A stretch of DNA of 64,000 nt from positions 124,001 through 188,000 of the forward strand of contig NZ_JADJNN010000012.1 of assembly GCF_016714285.1 (NCBI RefSeq), in the 5' to 3' direction. Source of the DNA: Nannocystis sp. GTDB taxonomy: Bacteria > Myxococcota_A > Polyangia > Nannocystales > Nannocystaceae. A model generated the notes under the pieces. That model saw nothing but the letters and a program-made list of their open reading frames with translations. It was not told the DNA's origin and did no database searches. This document shows, one piece after another, positions 1 to 8,359 of the stretch. Each line of letters opens with the position of its first letter. The stretch's first letter is position 1. The position numbers were made by a program, and so were the translations under genes.

Positions 1-519
1 GGTCTTGCTGCCCGCGCTGCGGACGCTGGTGGCCGCGGCGGGGGTGCTGGCGGGAGTGCCACCGAAGTGCTGGCAACCGGGGCAGGGGTGCTGACGGGGC
101 GCTGCAGCCGGCGCACCGGGGCCAGGCAGCGACCGGCGTTGCGGGCGCACCGGGGTGGCGGCGGCGACGGGCGTGGCAGCGGGCGTATGCGCCGGCGTGT
201 GCGCGGGCGTCTGGGCGGGAGCTCGGGTGCCGCCGACTGCACTCTGAGCAGAGCTTTGAACCGTCACGGCGGTGACGCCAGCCCGCGGCTGAGCGTCGGG
301 CTTGCTGGTCACGTGGTCGTAGACGCTGGCGTAGGCTTCGACGGACTCGAAGCCCTGGGCGAACTGGTGGCCGGCCTCGCGGAGGGACGGCTCGTTCGCG
401 GCCTCGAAGTCGAGGATGATGCGGTACTCGCAGTGCGGGCACGCGGTCTGGACCAGCGGCGCGATCTGCTCGGCGGGGATGCGATACGGACCGGAACAGG
501 ACGGGCAGACGATGAACAT
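1..519 (-). CDS. Zinc-ribbon domain protein (3' end beyond window)
   Basis: The start ATG is at 519, directly after the TAA stop (520-522) of the outer-membrane protein gene, so the two are probably co-transcribed. The gene runs off the left edge. The first 30 residues carry two CxxC pairs (CPSC at 5-8, CPHC at 27-30) spaced as in the MJ0042/zinc-ribbon domain found at the N-terminus of many myxobacterial proteins. A linker rich in Ala, Pro and Thr follows, with a tandem PAHT-type repeat, and another CPGC motif near the visible end. The zinc ribbon is seen in the sequence. The role of the missing C-terminal part is unknown; related proteins often have a membrane or sensory domain there. No function beyond zinc binding is proposed. 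Confidence 0.75.
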   Translation of the reverse strand, partial: MFIVCPSCSGPYRIPAEQIAPLVQTACPHCEYRIILDFEAANEPSLREAGHQFAQGFESVEAYASVYDHVTSKPDAQPRAGVTAVTVQSSAQSAVGGTRAPAQTPAHTPAHTPAATPVAAATPVRPQRRSLPGPGAPAAAPRQHPCPGCQHFGGTPASTPAAATSVRSAGSKT

Positions 520-1413
520 TTAGAAGTCCAGACCGAGAGAGAGGGTGTACTGCTGCTGCAGGCCCGAGTTGTCGGCGACGCTCATTCCGTTCAGCTTGCC
601 GTTGCGGTTGCCACCCGGGACGATCATCGCCTCGGCGGTGATGCGGATGACGCTGAAGATGAAGCGCAGGCCGAGGAAGGGGCGGTGGCGCAGGATTGCC
701 CCGGCGTCCTTGAACACGAACTCACTGAGCTTGCCGGAGGGGTTCAGGTACTCGTCGGTGGTCGGGGTCACGTCGAGCACGCCGGAGCGGGCGATGATGA
801 AGAGCGCCTGGTAGCCGAGGTAAGGCGTGACGTTGACGGTCTTGCCGAGGCCGAAGACGTGCGAGATGGACACGTCGGCGGAGCCGGTGGTCATGTTCAT
901 GTCCTCGGCGCCGACCAGGCGGGAGAACATGCCGCGCAGGGCGATCGACGGGATCGGGAGGTGGTGGAAGCCCTCGTGCAGCGCGACCTTGCCGTAGCCG
1001 CTGATCGTCCACATGCGGCTGTTGAAGAGGTGGGTCGCGCCGGCGCCGATCTCGATGCCGGGCCACAGGCCCTTGCGGCCCATCACCTGCAGCGTGGGCG
1101 CCACGCTGTTCGGGGTGCCGCGCGTGACGCCGTTGCCCCAATTGCCGGGCTTGATGGTGTTGACGCTGAGGTCGGCCGAGAACGCGAAGCCCGAGAGGCC
1201 GAGCGAGTCCGCGGGATCGACGGGCTTCGGCGCCATCAACACGCCGAGCTCGGATGCGAGGCTGCGGAACGCGTCGTTGTTGCCCGTCGCTGCGCCACCG
1301 CTGTCCACGTTCCCCAGCTGGTTGAGCCGGAGGTCGTAGGCGCCTGCCCATGCCTCCGACGAGTGGAGACCGAGAGCTGCTAGGGCAAACGAGAAGAGGA
1401 ACCGTCTAGGCAT
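520..1413 (-). CDS. Putative outer-membrane beta-barrel protein
   Basis: A 297-residue protein with a clear Sec signal peptide (about residues 1-23, ending SSEAWA). The mature part has alternating polar/hydrophobic stretches and ends in LGLDF, with the terminal Phe typical of BAM-assembled outer-membrane barrels. This suggests a small outer-membrane barrel of unknown function. The zinc-ribbon gene begins immediately after its stop. No family name can be given from the sequence alone. The gene is followed upstream (1414-1840) by a repeat-rich noncoding stretch. Confidence 0.8.
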   Translation of the reverse strand: MPRRFLFSFALAALGLHSSEAWAGAYDLRLNQLGNVDSGGAATGNNDAFRSLASELGVLMAPKPVDPADSLGLSGFAFSADLSVNTIKPGNWGNGVTRGTPNSVAPTLQVMGRKGLWPGIEIGAGATHLFNSRMWTISGYGKVALHEGFHHLPIPSIALRGMFSRLVGAEDMNMTTGSADVSISHVFGLGKTVNVTPYLGYQALFIIARSGVLDVTPTTDEYLNPSGKLSEFVFKDAGAILRHRPFLGLRFIFSVIRITAEAMIVPGGNRNGKLNGMSVADNSGLQQQYTLSLGLDF

Positions 1414-1840
1414 GCAGAGCTCCGAGAATCAGCGGTCGGCGCAGCGTAGCTTGCGCCAGCGAGGCGTGTCAAGGTTCGCGCTTGGGCCCTCTGGGCCGGC
1501 GATAACGCCCGATCTGAGGGATCTGCCGCGATCCAGAGGAGCCGTCGCGGCGGGGGTTTTGGGGTGAGATCCGAGGTGTTCGAAAGCCCCGTGAACGATC
1601 GTGAGGCGAGGTGGTGAGGCTGCCAAAGGAGGGCCAACAAGGGGAGGCCAACAGGGGCCAAGAGGAGGCCAACAAGGGGGGCCAACAAGGGGGCCAACAG
1701 GGGGCCAACGCGGGAATGGTGACGCGAGTGACAAGCGCAGGGGAGGCTGTTAGCTTCGCGGCCCGTTCGCGCCCGCCGCGACGATACCAAGATTTCTTGG
1801 GCTTTCGTGGCCCGGCGAGTGGCTCAAACCGGTTTCACCC
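1414..1840. other. Intergenic region, repeat-bearing, no gene seen
   Basis: About 430 bases between the divergent outer-membrane protein and permease genes. Open frames here have low-complexity products (Pro/Leu/Gly runs from the repeat) and no plausible start context, so I see no gene. It must hold the promoters of both flanking genes but no clear -35/-10 pair stands out. The centre is filled by the GGCCAACAAGGG repeat. Confidence 0.6.
1632..1714. repeat. Imperfect tandem repeat, unit about 12 bp (GGCCAACAAGGG)
   Basis: Seven imperfect units of GGCCAACA(A)GGG-type sequence, 10-14 bp each, run head to tail. Unit length varies because the G-run length varies. It lies between divergent genes and is not translated. 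Confidence 0.85.
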
Positions 1841-3751
1841 TTGGCTTCACCCTCGGAGCAGCAGCGCCAGAAGCACGTCAGGGGGCCCTCCTTCACGGGC
1901 CCGGGCGGGGCGCGTCCGCGAGCCGTTCAGGTGCTGCTGTTGCTGCTGTTCGTGATCTCGTGGGCGGCGCCGCTGGGGCTGGTGGCGTTGCTGGGGCTGT
2001 TGCCGCCGGATCTGCCGCGGTGGCTCGCCGGGGCGCTGACCACGGCGGGCGTCGTCGGGGCCGGGGCGCTGGCGGTGCTGCTGCTGCGCTGGTTGCTGTC
2101 GGGGGCGCTTGGGTACGAGAGCGCGATCGGGCTGCGGATCATCCGGGCCGAGCGGGTGCCCCGTGGGGCCCGCGTGGCCTTCGTTTGGTGCGTGCTGATC
2201 GCGGTCGGCGGGCTCCTGGCGCTGAGCCTCGGGGTCACGCATCTGGGCCTGGTGATCGCGGTGGCGGCGGCGAGCTTCCTCGGCCTGCTGCTGCTGCTGG
2301 TCCAGTATTCGTCGATCTTCGGGACCACCAGCATCGTCGGGGTGGTGCTCGGGGTGGCGGCGCTGATCGTGGTCCAGTCGGTGGCCACGGGCTTCCAGCA
2401 CGAGTTCGAGCGGCGGGTGCTCGGGGTCTACGCGCACATCAACGTCACGCGCAGCACCGGGATGACCGAGTATCGCCGCTTCGAGGCGTGGCTGCGGACC
2501 CAGCCGGGGGTCACCGGGGCGAGCCCCTTCGTGTACTACGCGATGATGCTGGCGCCCTTCGACCCGGAGGGCGGGCGCACCGACGACCTGCGCCTGGCGA
2601 GCGTGCTGGTGAAGGGGATCGAGCCGGAGACGGCGGCGCAGGTGATCGACCTGCCGCAGCACCTCGAACGCGGCAGCGGGCGAGCGATCCCCCTGGAGGT
2701 GCTGCGCAGCGACTTCGAGCTGATGCCCGTGCCCGATCGCGAGGCGGACGAGCTGCCGCTGAGCGTTGCGGCGACGCCGGACCCGCGCGGGGCGGGCTGG
2801 TACGAGCGGGCCATGGAGCACTACGCGGCGGCGCCGGCGGTGCGCAAGCGGATCCCGGGGGAGATCCGCAGCGATCTGCTGGACGACGACGAGTGGCCGG
2901 AGGACGTGGTCAGCGGCTCCGGGAGCGGGGGCGACGACGCCCGCTTCGACGCCAGCGCCCTGCCGACGATCTTCGTCGGGGCGACGCTGGCCAAGGAGCT
3001 CGGGCTGAAGGAGGAGTCGCTGGTGATGGTGGTCGACCCGGGCTCGAGCTTCGACAGCAGCAGCGAGCCCGAATTCCAGTACTACCGGGTCGTGGGCGTG
3101 TTCCAGGCCGGGTTCCAGGAGTACGACAGCCGGCTGGTGTACGTGCACATCCGGGAGCTGCAGCGCTTCAAGTATCGCGGCCGCGATCAGGTGTCGGGGA
3201 TCGACCTGCGCCTGATCGACCCGAACCTGGCGCCGGCGGTCGGCGGGGCGATCCGGGCGGCGCTGCCGGGCCGCGAGTACTCGGTGCTCGAGTGGCAGAA
3301 CCTGAACGAGAACCTGTTCAAGTCGATCCGCTTCCAGAAGAACATCATCACGATCATCCTCAGCCTGGTGATCACGGTGGCGACCTTCAACGTGCTGTCG
3401 GCGCTGTGGACGATGGTGGTGCGGCGATCGGCGGAGGTGGCGATCCTGATGTCGATGGGGGCCACCGGCGGGCAGGTGGCGCGCATCTTCCAGGTGACCG
3501 GGATGGCGATCGGGCTGTCGGGCTCGCTCGCGGGGGTGGGCTTCGGGCTGGTGCTGTGCTGGCTGGTCCAGCTCTACGGCTACACCCTCGACCCGGAGGT
3601 CTATTTTATCGAGTCGCTGCCGGTCGAGATCAGCGTGACGCAGATCGGCTGGATCCTCGGCATGACCCTGGCGATCTGCTTCGTCGCCACGCTCCCGCCC
3701 TCGCTGCGCGCGGCCAAGCTGCGGCCGGTCGAGGGGCTGCGCTACGAGTAG
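1841..3751 (+). CDS. LolC/LolE/FtsX-type ABC transporter permease, long N-terminal membrane region
   Basis: A 636-residue inner-membrane permease of the lipoprotein-releasing/MacB family. Several hydrophobic helices occupy residues 25-180. The characteristic stretch GVAALIVVQSVATGF followed by an H/E-rich helix entry matches the LolC/E start motif. A large periplasmic domain follows (about 185-500), then three C-terminal helices with the FtsX region (IIQ-type segment, RRSAEVAILMSMGATG coupling helix). LolC is usually near 400 residues, so this one has extra helices at the N-terminus and a bigger periplasmic domain. The start is a TTG at 1841; later starts are possible. The next permease follows after 4 bases, so the two form an operon and probably a heterodimer. 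No ATPase (LolD-like) is encoded nearby. Confidence 0.88.
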   Translation: MASPSEQQRQKHVRGPSFTGPGGARPRAVQVLLLLLFVISWAAPLGLVALLGLLPPDLPRWLAGALTTAGVVGAGALAVLLLRWLLSGALGYESAIGLRIIRAERVPRGARVAFVWCVLIAVGGLLALSLGVTHLGLVIAVAAASFLGLLLLLVQYSSIFGTTSIVGVVLGVAALIVVQSVATGFQHEFERRVLGVYAHINVTRSTGMTEYRRFEAWLRTQPGVTGASPFVYYAMMLAPFDPEGGRTDDLRLASVLVKGIEPETAAQVIDLPQHLERGSGRAIPLEVLRSDFELMPVPDREADELPLSVAATPDPRGAGWYERAMEHYAAAPAVRKRIPGEIRSDLLDDDEWPEDVVSGSGSGGDDARFDASALPTIFVGATLAKELGLKEESLVMVVDPGSSFDSSSEPEFQYYRVVGVFQAGFQEYDSRLVYVHIRELQRFKYRGRDQVSGIDLRLIDPNLAPAVGGAIRAALPGREYSVLEWQNLNENLFKSIRFQKNIITIILSLVITVATFNVLSALWTMVVRRSAEVAILMSMGATGGQVARIFQVTGMAIGLSGSLAGVGFGLVLCWLVQLYGYTLDPEVYFIESLPVEISVTQIGWILGMTLAICFVATLPPSLRAAKLRPVEGLRYE

Positions 3752-3755
3752 AGCT

Positions 3756-5225
3756 GTGACGAAGGGGTCCGTGGCGCGGGGCGGCCTGGTGTGGATGGTG
3801 GCGCGGCGCCTGCTGCTGCGCGATGCGCAGGGCGGGTCGCGGGTGTGGTGGATCGCGCTGCTGGCGACGATCGCGATCGGCGGCGGACTGGTGCTGCTCG
3901 GGGTGCGCTCGGTGGCGCCGCCGCTGGCGGTGGCGATCGCGGCGCTCGGTCTGCTCGGCGGGGCGTGTGTGCGCGCGCTGACCCCCGCGGTGGCGGTGGC
4001 GGTGTTCGGCATGAGCCTCGGGGTGGCGGCGCTGGTGACGGTGCTCGGTGTGACCTCGGGCTTTGAGTACGAGCTGACGGCCCGGCTGGCGCGCATCAAC
4101 GGGCACGTGCTGATCAGCGAGTACGGCCAGGACTTCGACGAGTACCCGGAGATGGTCGCCCGCTGGCGCGCCGACCCGCGGGTCACGGCGGCCTCGCCGT
4201 TCGCGTTCGCGACGGCCGCGGTGGTGCCGGCGACGGAGGAGGCCGAGGCGGAGGATGGAGCTGTCCCTGAGGACAGGCCCGAGGACAGGCCCGAGGACAG
4301 GCCAGTCCGGCCGCCGGCGATCGCGTTCGTGAAGGGGCTCGACCCGGCGCGGGCCTTCGAGCTGCCGGGCGTGGTGGCGATGCTGCACGGCGGCGATCTG
4401 ACGGTGCTGCGCCCGGGCGACTGGCAGACGCCGCCGGGGGTCGCGCTCGGGCGCCGGCTGGCGACGCGGCTGGGGGTGAAGGTCGGCGACTTCGTGCGCC
4501 TGGTGATCCCGGCCGAGCTCGAGGGGGCGTCGGGCTCGCTGCAGCGGCCGCCTCGCTTCGCCCGCTTCGCGGTGCTCGACCTGCTCGACACGGGGGTCAG
4601 CGAGTTCGACACCTCGTTGGCGCTGATCCACCTCAGCGCCGGGCAGGCGCTGTTCTTCGGCGAGGGCCGGGTGACCGGGGTGGAGTTCGCGCTGCGGGAT
4701 CCGGAGGACGCCGATGCGTTCGCGGCGGAGGTCATCGCCGCGGCGGGTCCGAACTTTCGCGCGACGACGTGGCGGCAGCAGAGCGAGGGGACGATCGCGG
4801 GGCTGCGACAGATCCGCGTCGCGGTGGCGCTGGTGCTCGCGCTGCTCGAGGTGGTCGCGGCGACGGCGTTGATCGCTAGCCTGCTGTTGCTGGTGCGGCG
4901 CAAGACGGCCGAGATCGCGGCGCTGATGGCCCTCGGGGCCGACGGTCGCCGGGTGTTCTGGATCTTCGAGGCGGTCGGGCTGCTGGCCGGGGCCGTGGGG
5001 GCTCTGGTGGGCGTGCTGCTCGGGCTGCTGCTGAGCGGATTGCTGGCGGTGTACCGCTACCCGCTGAGCGGCGACGTGTACCCGGTCGAGCACCTGCCGG
5101 TGCGGTTGATGGCGCTGGACGTGCTGCTGCCGGGTTTGGCGGCGGTGCTGCTGTGCGGGCTGGTGAGCGGTCCGGTGGCGCTCATCGCCGCGAAGCAGCC
5201 GCTGCTGCCGGGCCTGCGGCGCTGA
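3756..5225 (+). CDS. LolC/LolE/FtsX-type ABC transporter permease
   Basis: A 489-residue second permease, starting at GTG 3756 four bases after the first permease stops. It has N-terminal helices ending in the family motif GVAALVTVLGVTSGF, a periplasmic domain, and three C-terminal helices. The cytoplasmic coupling segment RRKTAEIAALMALGADG is well conserved and would contact an ATPase subunit. Residues about 165-185 are an in-frame run of PEDR repeats made by a 12-bp DNA repeat inside the periplasmic domain; this is a variable loop insertion. Together with its neighbour it probably moves lipoproteins or another envelope substrate out of the inner membrane. The substrate is not known. Confidence 0.88.
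   Translation: MTKGSVARGGLVWMVARRLLLRDAQGGSRVWWIALLATIAIGGGLVLLGVRSVAPPLAVAIAALGLLGGACVRALTPAVAVAVFGMSLGVAALVTVLGVTSGFEYELTARLARINGHVLISEYGQDFDEYPEMVARWRADPRVTAASPFAFATAAVVPATEEAEAEDGAVPEDRPEDRPEDRPVRPPAIAFVKGLDPARAFELPGVVAMLHGGDLTVLRPGDWQTPPGVALGRRLATRLGVKVGDFVRLVIPAELEGASGSLQRPPRFARFAVLDLLDTGVSEFDTSLALIHLSAGQALFFGEGRVTGVEFALRDPEDADAFAAEVIAAAGPNFRATTWRQQSEGTIAGLRQIRVAVALVLALLEVVAATALIASLLLLVRRKTAEIAALMALGADGRRVFWIFEAVGLLAGAVGALVGVLLGLLLSGLLAVYRYPLSGDVYPVEHLPVRLMALDVLLPGLAAVLLCGLVSGPVALIAAKQPLLPGLRR
4261..4300. repeat. CTGTCC-N4-GGACAG palindrome plus 12-bp tandem repeat, inside a gene
   Basis: The palindrome CTGTCC-CTGA-GGACAG spans 4261-4276. Its right half is then repeated twice as GCCCGAGGACAG (4277-4288 and 4289-4300). 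In the second permease this encodes the PEDR repeats. It is one of four perfect copies of this palindrome in the window. Confidence 0.85.
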
Positions 5226-5380
5226 CGATCGGCCCGGCGAGCGCGGCGATCGATGGCGCGGTCGAGGCGCTCGCCGAGGTCGCGCGGCTGTCTGGACGCT
5301 GCGGCTGCGATCGCGCGGCGAGGGCTCGCTTGACCCCGCGGTGTGGCGACGCCTACCGTGGGGCACTGGAGGTCTTGATC

Positions 5381-5839
5381 ATGCAACGCTCGCTCGTCCT
5401 TGCTGCTCCTGCGCTCGCCCTCGCCGGTGTCGCGCTGATGTCCACACCGGCGCAGGCCGGGAAGGGGATCGTGCTGATCACCTCGGGAGATTCGGTGGCG
5501 CATTACGCCGACCTGACGGGCGAGATGAAGAAGATGGCCGACGAGGCGACCGGGCATGACGTCCAGCTCGGCTACAAGTACAGCCAGTTCGGGCTGTTCT
5601 GGCTCGAGCTGTGGACCTGGGACGGCGAGTACGTGCTGTTCCACGACGACACGGTGTGGGAGCTGACGCCGGATCAGGCGGCCGAGATGTTGGCGGTGAA
5701 GGTGGAGGATCTGGGGACGCCGTGGCGCTTCAAGCTGCCGTTCGGGCTGATGATCTTGATCGGGCTCGGGGCCGCGGCTCTGGTGTGGTCGCGGATGAAG
5801 GGCAAGGACGAGGGCCCCGCGGCGCCGACTGCCGGGTGA
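5381..5839 (+). CDS. Small envelope protein with signal peptide and C-terminal membrane helix
   Basis: A 152-residue protein. The ATG at 5381 is preceded by a good GGAGG site (5367-5371), which favours it over longer upstream frames. Residues 1-26 are a signal peptide (ending AQA). The body has no motif I recognise. A hydrophobic helix (about 120-138) is followed by a charged cytoplasmic-like tail. It lies 155 bases after the two permeases and in the same direction, so it may serve the same envelope process; that is inference. Function unknown. Confidence 0.8.
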   Translation: MQRSLVLAAPALALAGVALMSTPAQAGKGIVLITSGDSVAHYADLTGEMKKMADEATGHDVQLGYKYSQFGLFWLELWTWDGEYVLFHDDTVWELTPDQAAEMLAVKVEDLGTPWRFKLPFGLMILIGLGAAALVWSRMKGKDEGPAAPTAG

Positions 5840-5861
5840 GCAGGCGGGTGAGGAGGCGCGA

Positions 5862-8336
5862 TCAGGGGGCCAGCGGCTCTGGCGGGAGGGTGCGGGCGAA
5901 GAACTCGACGCGGGCCTGCCACTGCTGGGTCTCGAGGCGGTGACCGGCCAGCGTGGAGGCGAGGGCGAGCTCGCGGAGGACCTCGCGGGCGCGCGGGTAG
6001 TCGCGGGCGCGCACGCAGGCCTCGATCAACATGAGCCGCGCGCTGCGGAGGAGCTCGGGGGTGGCGAGGCCGGGCTGACCTGGCCCCGGGGACAGGCTCA
6101 GCTCGAGCTGGTCGCGGGCGTCGGCGCCGTCACCGACGTTGAGCAGCTGGCGGCCGACGAGGTAGGCGCCGAGGGCTCGCTGGCGCGGGAGGGCGGCGAC
6201 CTGGAGCGCGGCGTAGAGGCGCAGGACGGCCTGGCTGGCGTGGTCGGGCTGGGGATCGAAGGGGCTGAAGTAGGCGAGCAGGCGGGGGGCGAGGGCCGGG
6301 TCGCCGGCGCCGCGGCGCTTGATCTGCAGGGTGCGCTGCTGGGCCTCGCCGAGGCCGCGCTCGAGGGCACGGGCGTAGTGGCCGTCGGCGGTGCTGAGGT
6401 CGCCGCGGGCGAGGGCGAGGTCGCCGCGGCGCTCGTCGAGCACGGCGAGGAGGGTGTCGCTGAGCTCGAGGCCGCCGGGCTCGCCGGGGTGGAGGGAGGC
6501 GTCGGCGACGGCGTCGAGGGTGCCCGCGGCGTCGTCGCGGTGGCCGGTCTGGGCCTGGGCGTGGGCGAGGGCGAGGCGGTGCTCGGGCTGCTCGGGCTCG
6601 ACGCTGCAGAGCTCGCGCAGGGCGCCGAGGCGGCGCTCGCCGTCGCCGCGAGCCTGGGCGGCGTTGGCCTCGGCGGCGAGGTCGGCGGCCCGGTGGGCGC
6701 AGGGGCGCTGGAAGATCGGGCGCTGCTTGTAGCGCTGACGCAGCGCCTCGATGTCTTTCGGGAGCAGCTCGCGGGCGGCGAGGAAGGCGAGCCACTGCGG
6801 CTCGAGCTCGGTGAGGGATGTCCCATAGGCCAGGTCGAAGTCGCCGGCGCTGCGGTAGAGTTCGCTGAAGGCCGCGACGCCGCGGGTCTCGATGAGCCAC
6901 AGGGAGAAGGAGCCGGCGGCGGCGTAGGCCCGGCGCGAGCTCTTCCCCCAGAAGCCGAGGCCCATGATGTCGGCGAGCGGCGGACGCAGGCCGAGGCGCT
7001 CGAGGATCGCGGCCTGGTCGTGCAGGTCGAGGTGGCCCTCGGGGCGCGGGGCGAGGGCGGTGGCGAAGCCCTCGAGCAGGGCGAGGTTGACCCGCGGACC
7101 GCCCCAGCCGAGGCGAGCCGGGGCGCCGAAGACGGGGTCGCCGAAGCCGTACGAGAAGGCGTGGGCGAGCTCGTGGTGCATCACGCGGTGCGGGAAGGGC
7201 TGCTCGTTGAGGTAGAGGTGGCCGCGCCACGGTGGGGCGACCTCGGTGGTGCCGGCGCCGAGGAGGGCGCGCTTGCTCTCCGGGGTGGGGAACACGAAGC
7301 TGTGGATCGGCGGCTCGGGGTGGGCGCCGAGGCGGGTGGCGAGCAGGTCCCAGGCGAACTCGTGCTCGGCGGCGACCAGCTCGATGTCGCGGGCGGTCTG
7401 GGAGCCGGGTGCGTAGTGGATGACGAAGTGCTCGCTGTGGTGGGTGCCGAGCAGGCTGCGGGCGAGGCTGTCGACGTCGTGATGAAAGCCGTGGTGGCCG
7501 GGGCGCAGGCCGAGCGAGGCGGCGCAGGCGAGGGCGAGGACGCAGCCGGCGAGGCTCCACGGGCGCAGCGCGGGTCGTTGCGGCTGCAGCTCTCCCCGCG
7601 AGCGCAGCGTGGGTCGTTGCAGCTGCAGAGAGGGGCTGACGACGAGGCGGATCAGCAGCAAGGCGGCGGCGCAGGCGAGCAGGTTGTAGCCGCGAAACCA
7701 CAGGTAGCGCGACGAGATCGGGATGCCCTCGTCGTAGATCGGGCCGGCGAAGTAGCCGAAGAAGGGGTCGAAGGCGAACACGACGGGGTCGGCGTAGATC
7801 CGCCACAGGCCGACGATCAGGCAGAAGAGCAGGGGGAGCAGGCCGAGGCCGATCTGGCGGCCGCGGCGGGTCGCGAGGAGGCCGCCCCACAGGCCCGCGA
7901 CCAGGCCGCACAGGCCCGACAGCGCGGGGCCCATGGCGAAGTAGGCGAGGCCCATCCACGGGTCGCAGTTGGTCTGCCACAGCGGGGCGACGAGGAGGAT
8001 GGCGAGCGGGATGGCGAGCAGGATCGCGAGCTCGCGCAGGCCGGCGCGCAGGAGGGCGGGCAGGGGGCCGTCGCTGTTGTCGCTGGCGCCGCGGGCTCGC
8101 TCGCTGCGCACAGCGTCGTCGACGAGGCCGCGGGCTCGCTCGTCGCGCACGGCGTCGACGCCGACGCCGACGGCGAACAGGGCGAGCGGGGCGGTGAGCA
8201 CGAGGCTGCCCTCGTAGCCGAGGGTGCCGACCAGCGGGACCGCGGTGAGGCCGGCGGTGGCGAGCCCGAGCAACCAGCGGCGGCGCAGTCGTGGCGCGCC
8301 GAGGTGGCGCCGCAGCAGGGTTCCGGGGCCGGTCAT
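5862..8336 (-). CDS. Membrane gluzincin-type metallopeptidase with TPR-like C-terminal region
   Basis: An 824-residue protein when started at ATG 8336; a longer frame to 8498 would overlap thrC and looks like noncoding sequence. The N-terminal third has about eight hydrophobic helices. Then comes a soluble domain with HELAH (zinc-binding HExxH) followed about 30 residues later by LLEGFA, where the Glu would be the third zinc ligand, as in gluzincins such as the peptidase MA/M1-like group. The C-terminal third is Ala/Leu-rich helical repeats of TPR type. So it probably cleaves proteins or peptides at the outer face of the inner membrane. Two in-frame repeats lie in the linker (39-bp period near 7563-7628, and an RSERARG-type repeat near 8090-8160). 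Confidence 0.85.
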   Translation of the reverse strand: MTGPGTLLRRHLGAPRLRRRWLLGLATAGLTAVPLVGTLGYEGSLVLTAPLALFAVGVGVDAVRDERARGLVDDAVRSERARGASDNSDGPLPALLRAGLRELAILLAIPLAILLVAPLWQTNCDPWMGLAYFAMGPALSGLCGLVAGLWGGLLATRRGRQIGLGLLPLLFCLIVGLWRIYADPVVFAFDPFFGYFAGPIYDEGIPISSRYLWFRGYNLLACAAALLLIRLVVSPSLQLQRPTLRSRGELQPQRPALRPWSLAGCVLALACAASLGLRPGHHGFHHDVDSLARSLLGTHHSEHFVIHYAPGSQTARDIELVAAEHEFAWDLLATRLGAHPEPPIHSFVFPTPESKRALLGAGTTEVAPPWRGHLYLNEQPFPHRVMHHELAHAFSYGFGDPVFGAPARLGWGGPRVNLALLEGFATALAPRPEGHLDLHDQAAILERLGLRPPLADIMGLGFWGKSSRRAYAAAGSFSLWLIETRGVAAFSELYRSAGDFDLAYGTSLTELEPQWLAFLAARELLPKDIEALRQRYKQRPIFQRPCAHRAADLAAEANAAQARGDGERRLGALRELCSVEPEQPEHRLALAHAQAQTGHRDDAAGTLDAVADASLHPGEPGGLELSDTLLAVLDERRGDLALARGDLSTADGHYARALERGLGEAQQRTLQIKRRGAGDPALAPRLLAYFSPFDPQPDHASQAVLRLYAALQVAALPRQRALGAYLVGRQLLNVGDGADARDQLELSLSPGPGQPGLATPELLRSARLMLIEACVRARDYPRAREVLRELALASTLAGHRLETQQWQARVEFFARTLPPEPLAP
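7563..7628. repeat. Direct repeat of 39-bp period within the gluzincin gene
   Basis: Two 27-bp near-copies (7563-7589 and 7602-7628) lie 39 bp, or 13 codons, apart. They encode LQRPTLR/PQRPALR-type peptides in a loop after the membrane helices. They differ at three positions. Confidence 0.7.
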
Positions 8337-8359
8337 GGTCGGGCAGTATACGGCCGACG

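Noticed and set aside
1632..1714. CRISPR array from regularly repeated short units
   Set aside because: Units are directly adjacent with no unique spacers and vary in length; no cas gene near.
1847..4903. Minus-strand frame of about 1000 residues over the two permeases
   Set aside because: It is Arg/Pro/Ala/His-rich with no family motif and mirrors the two permease genes, which have clear domains. High GC makes such long shadows.
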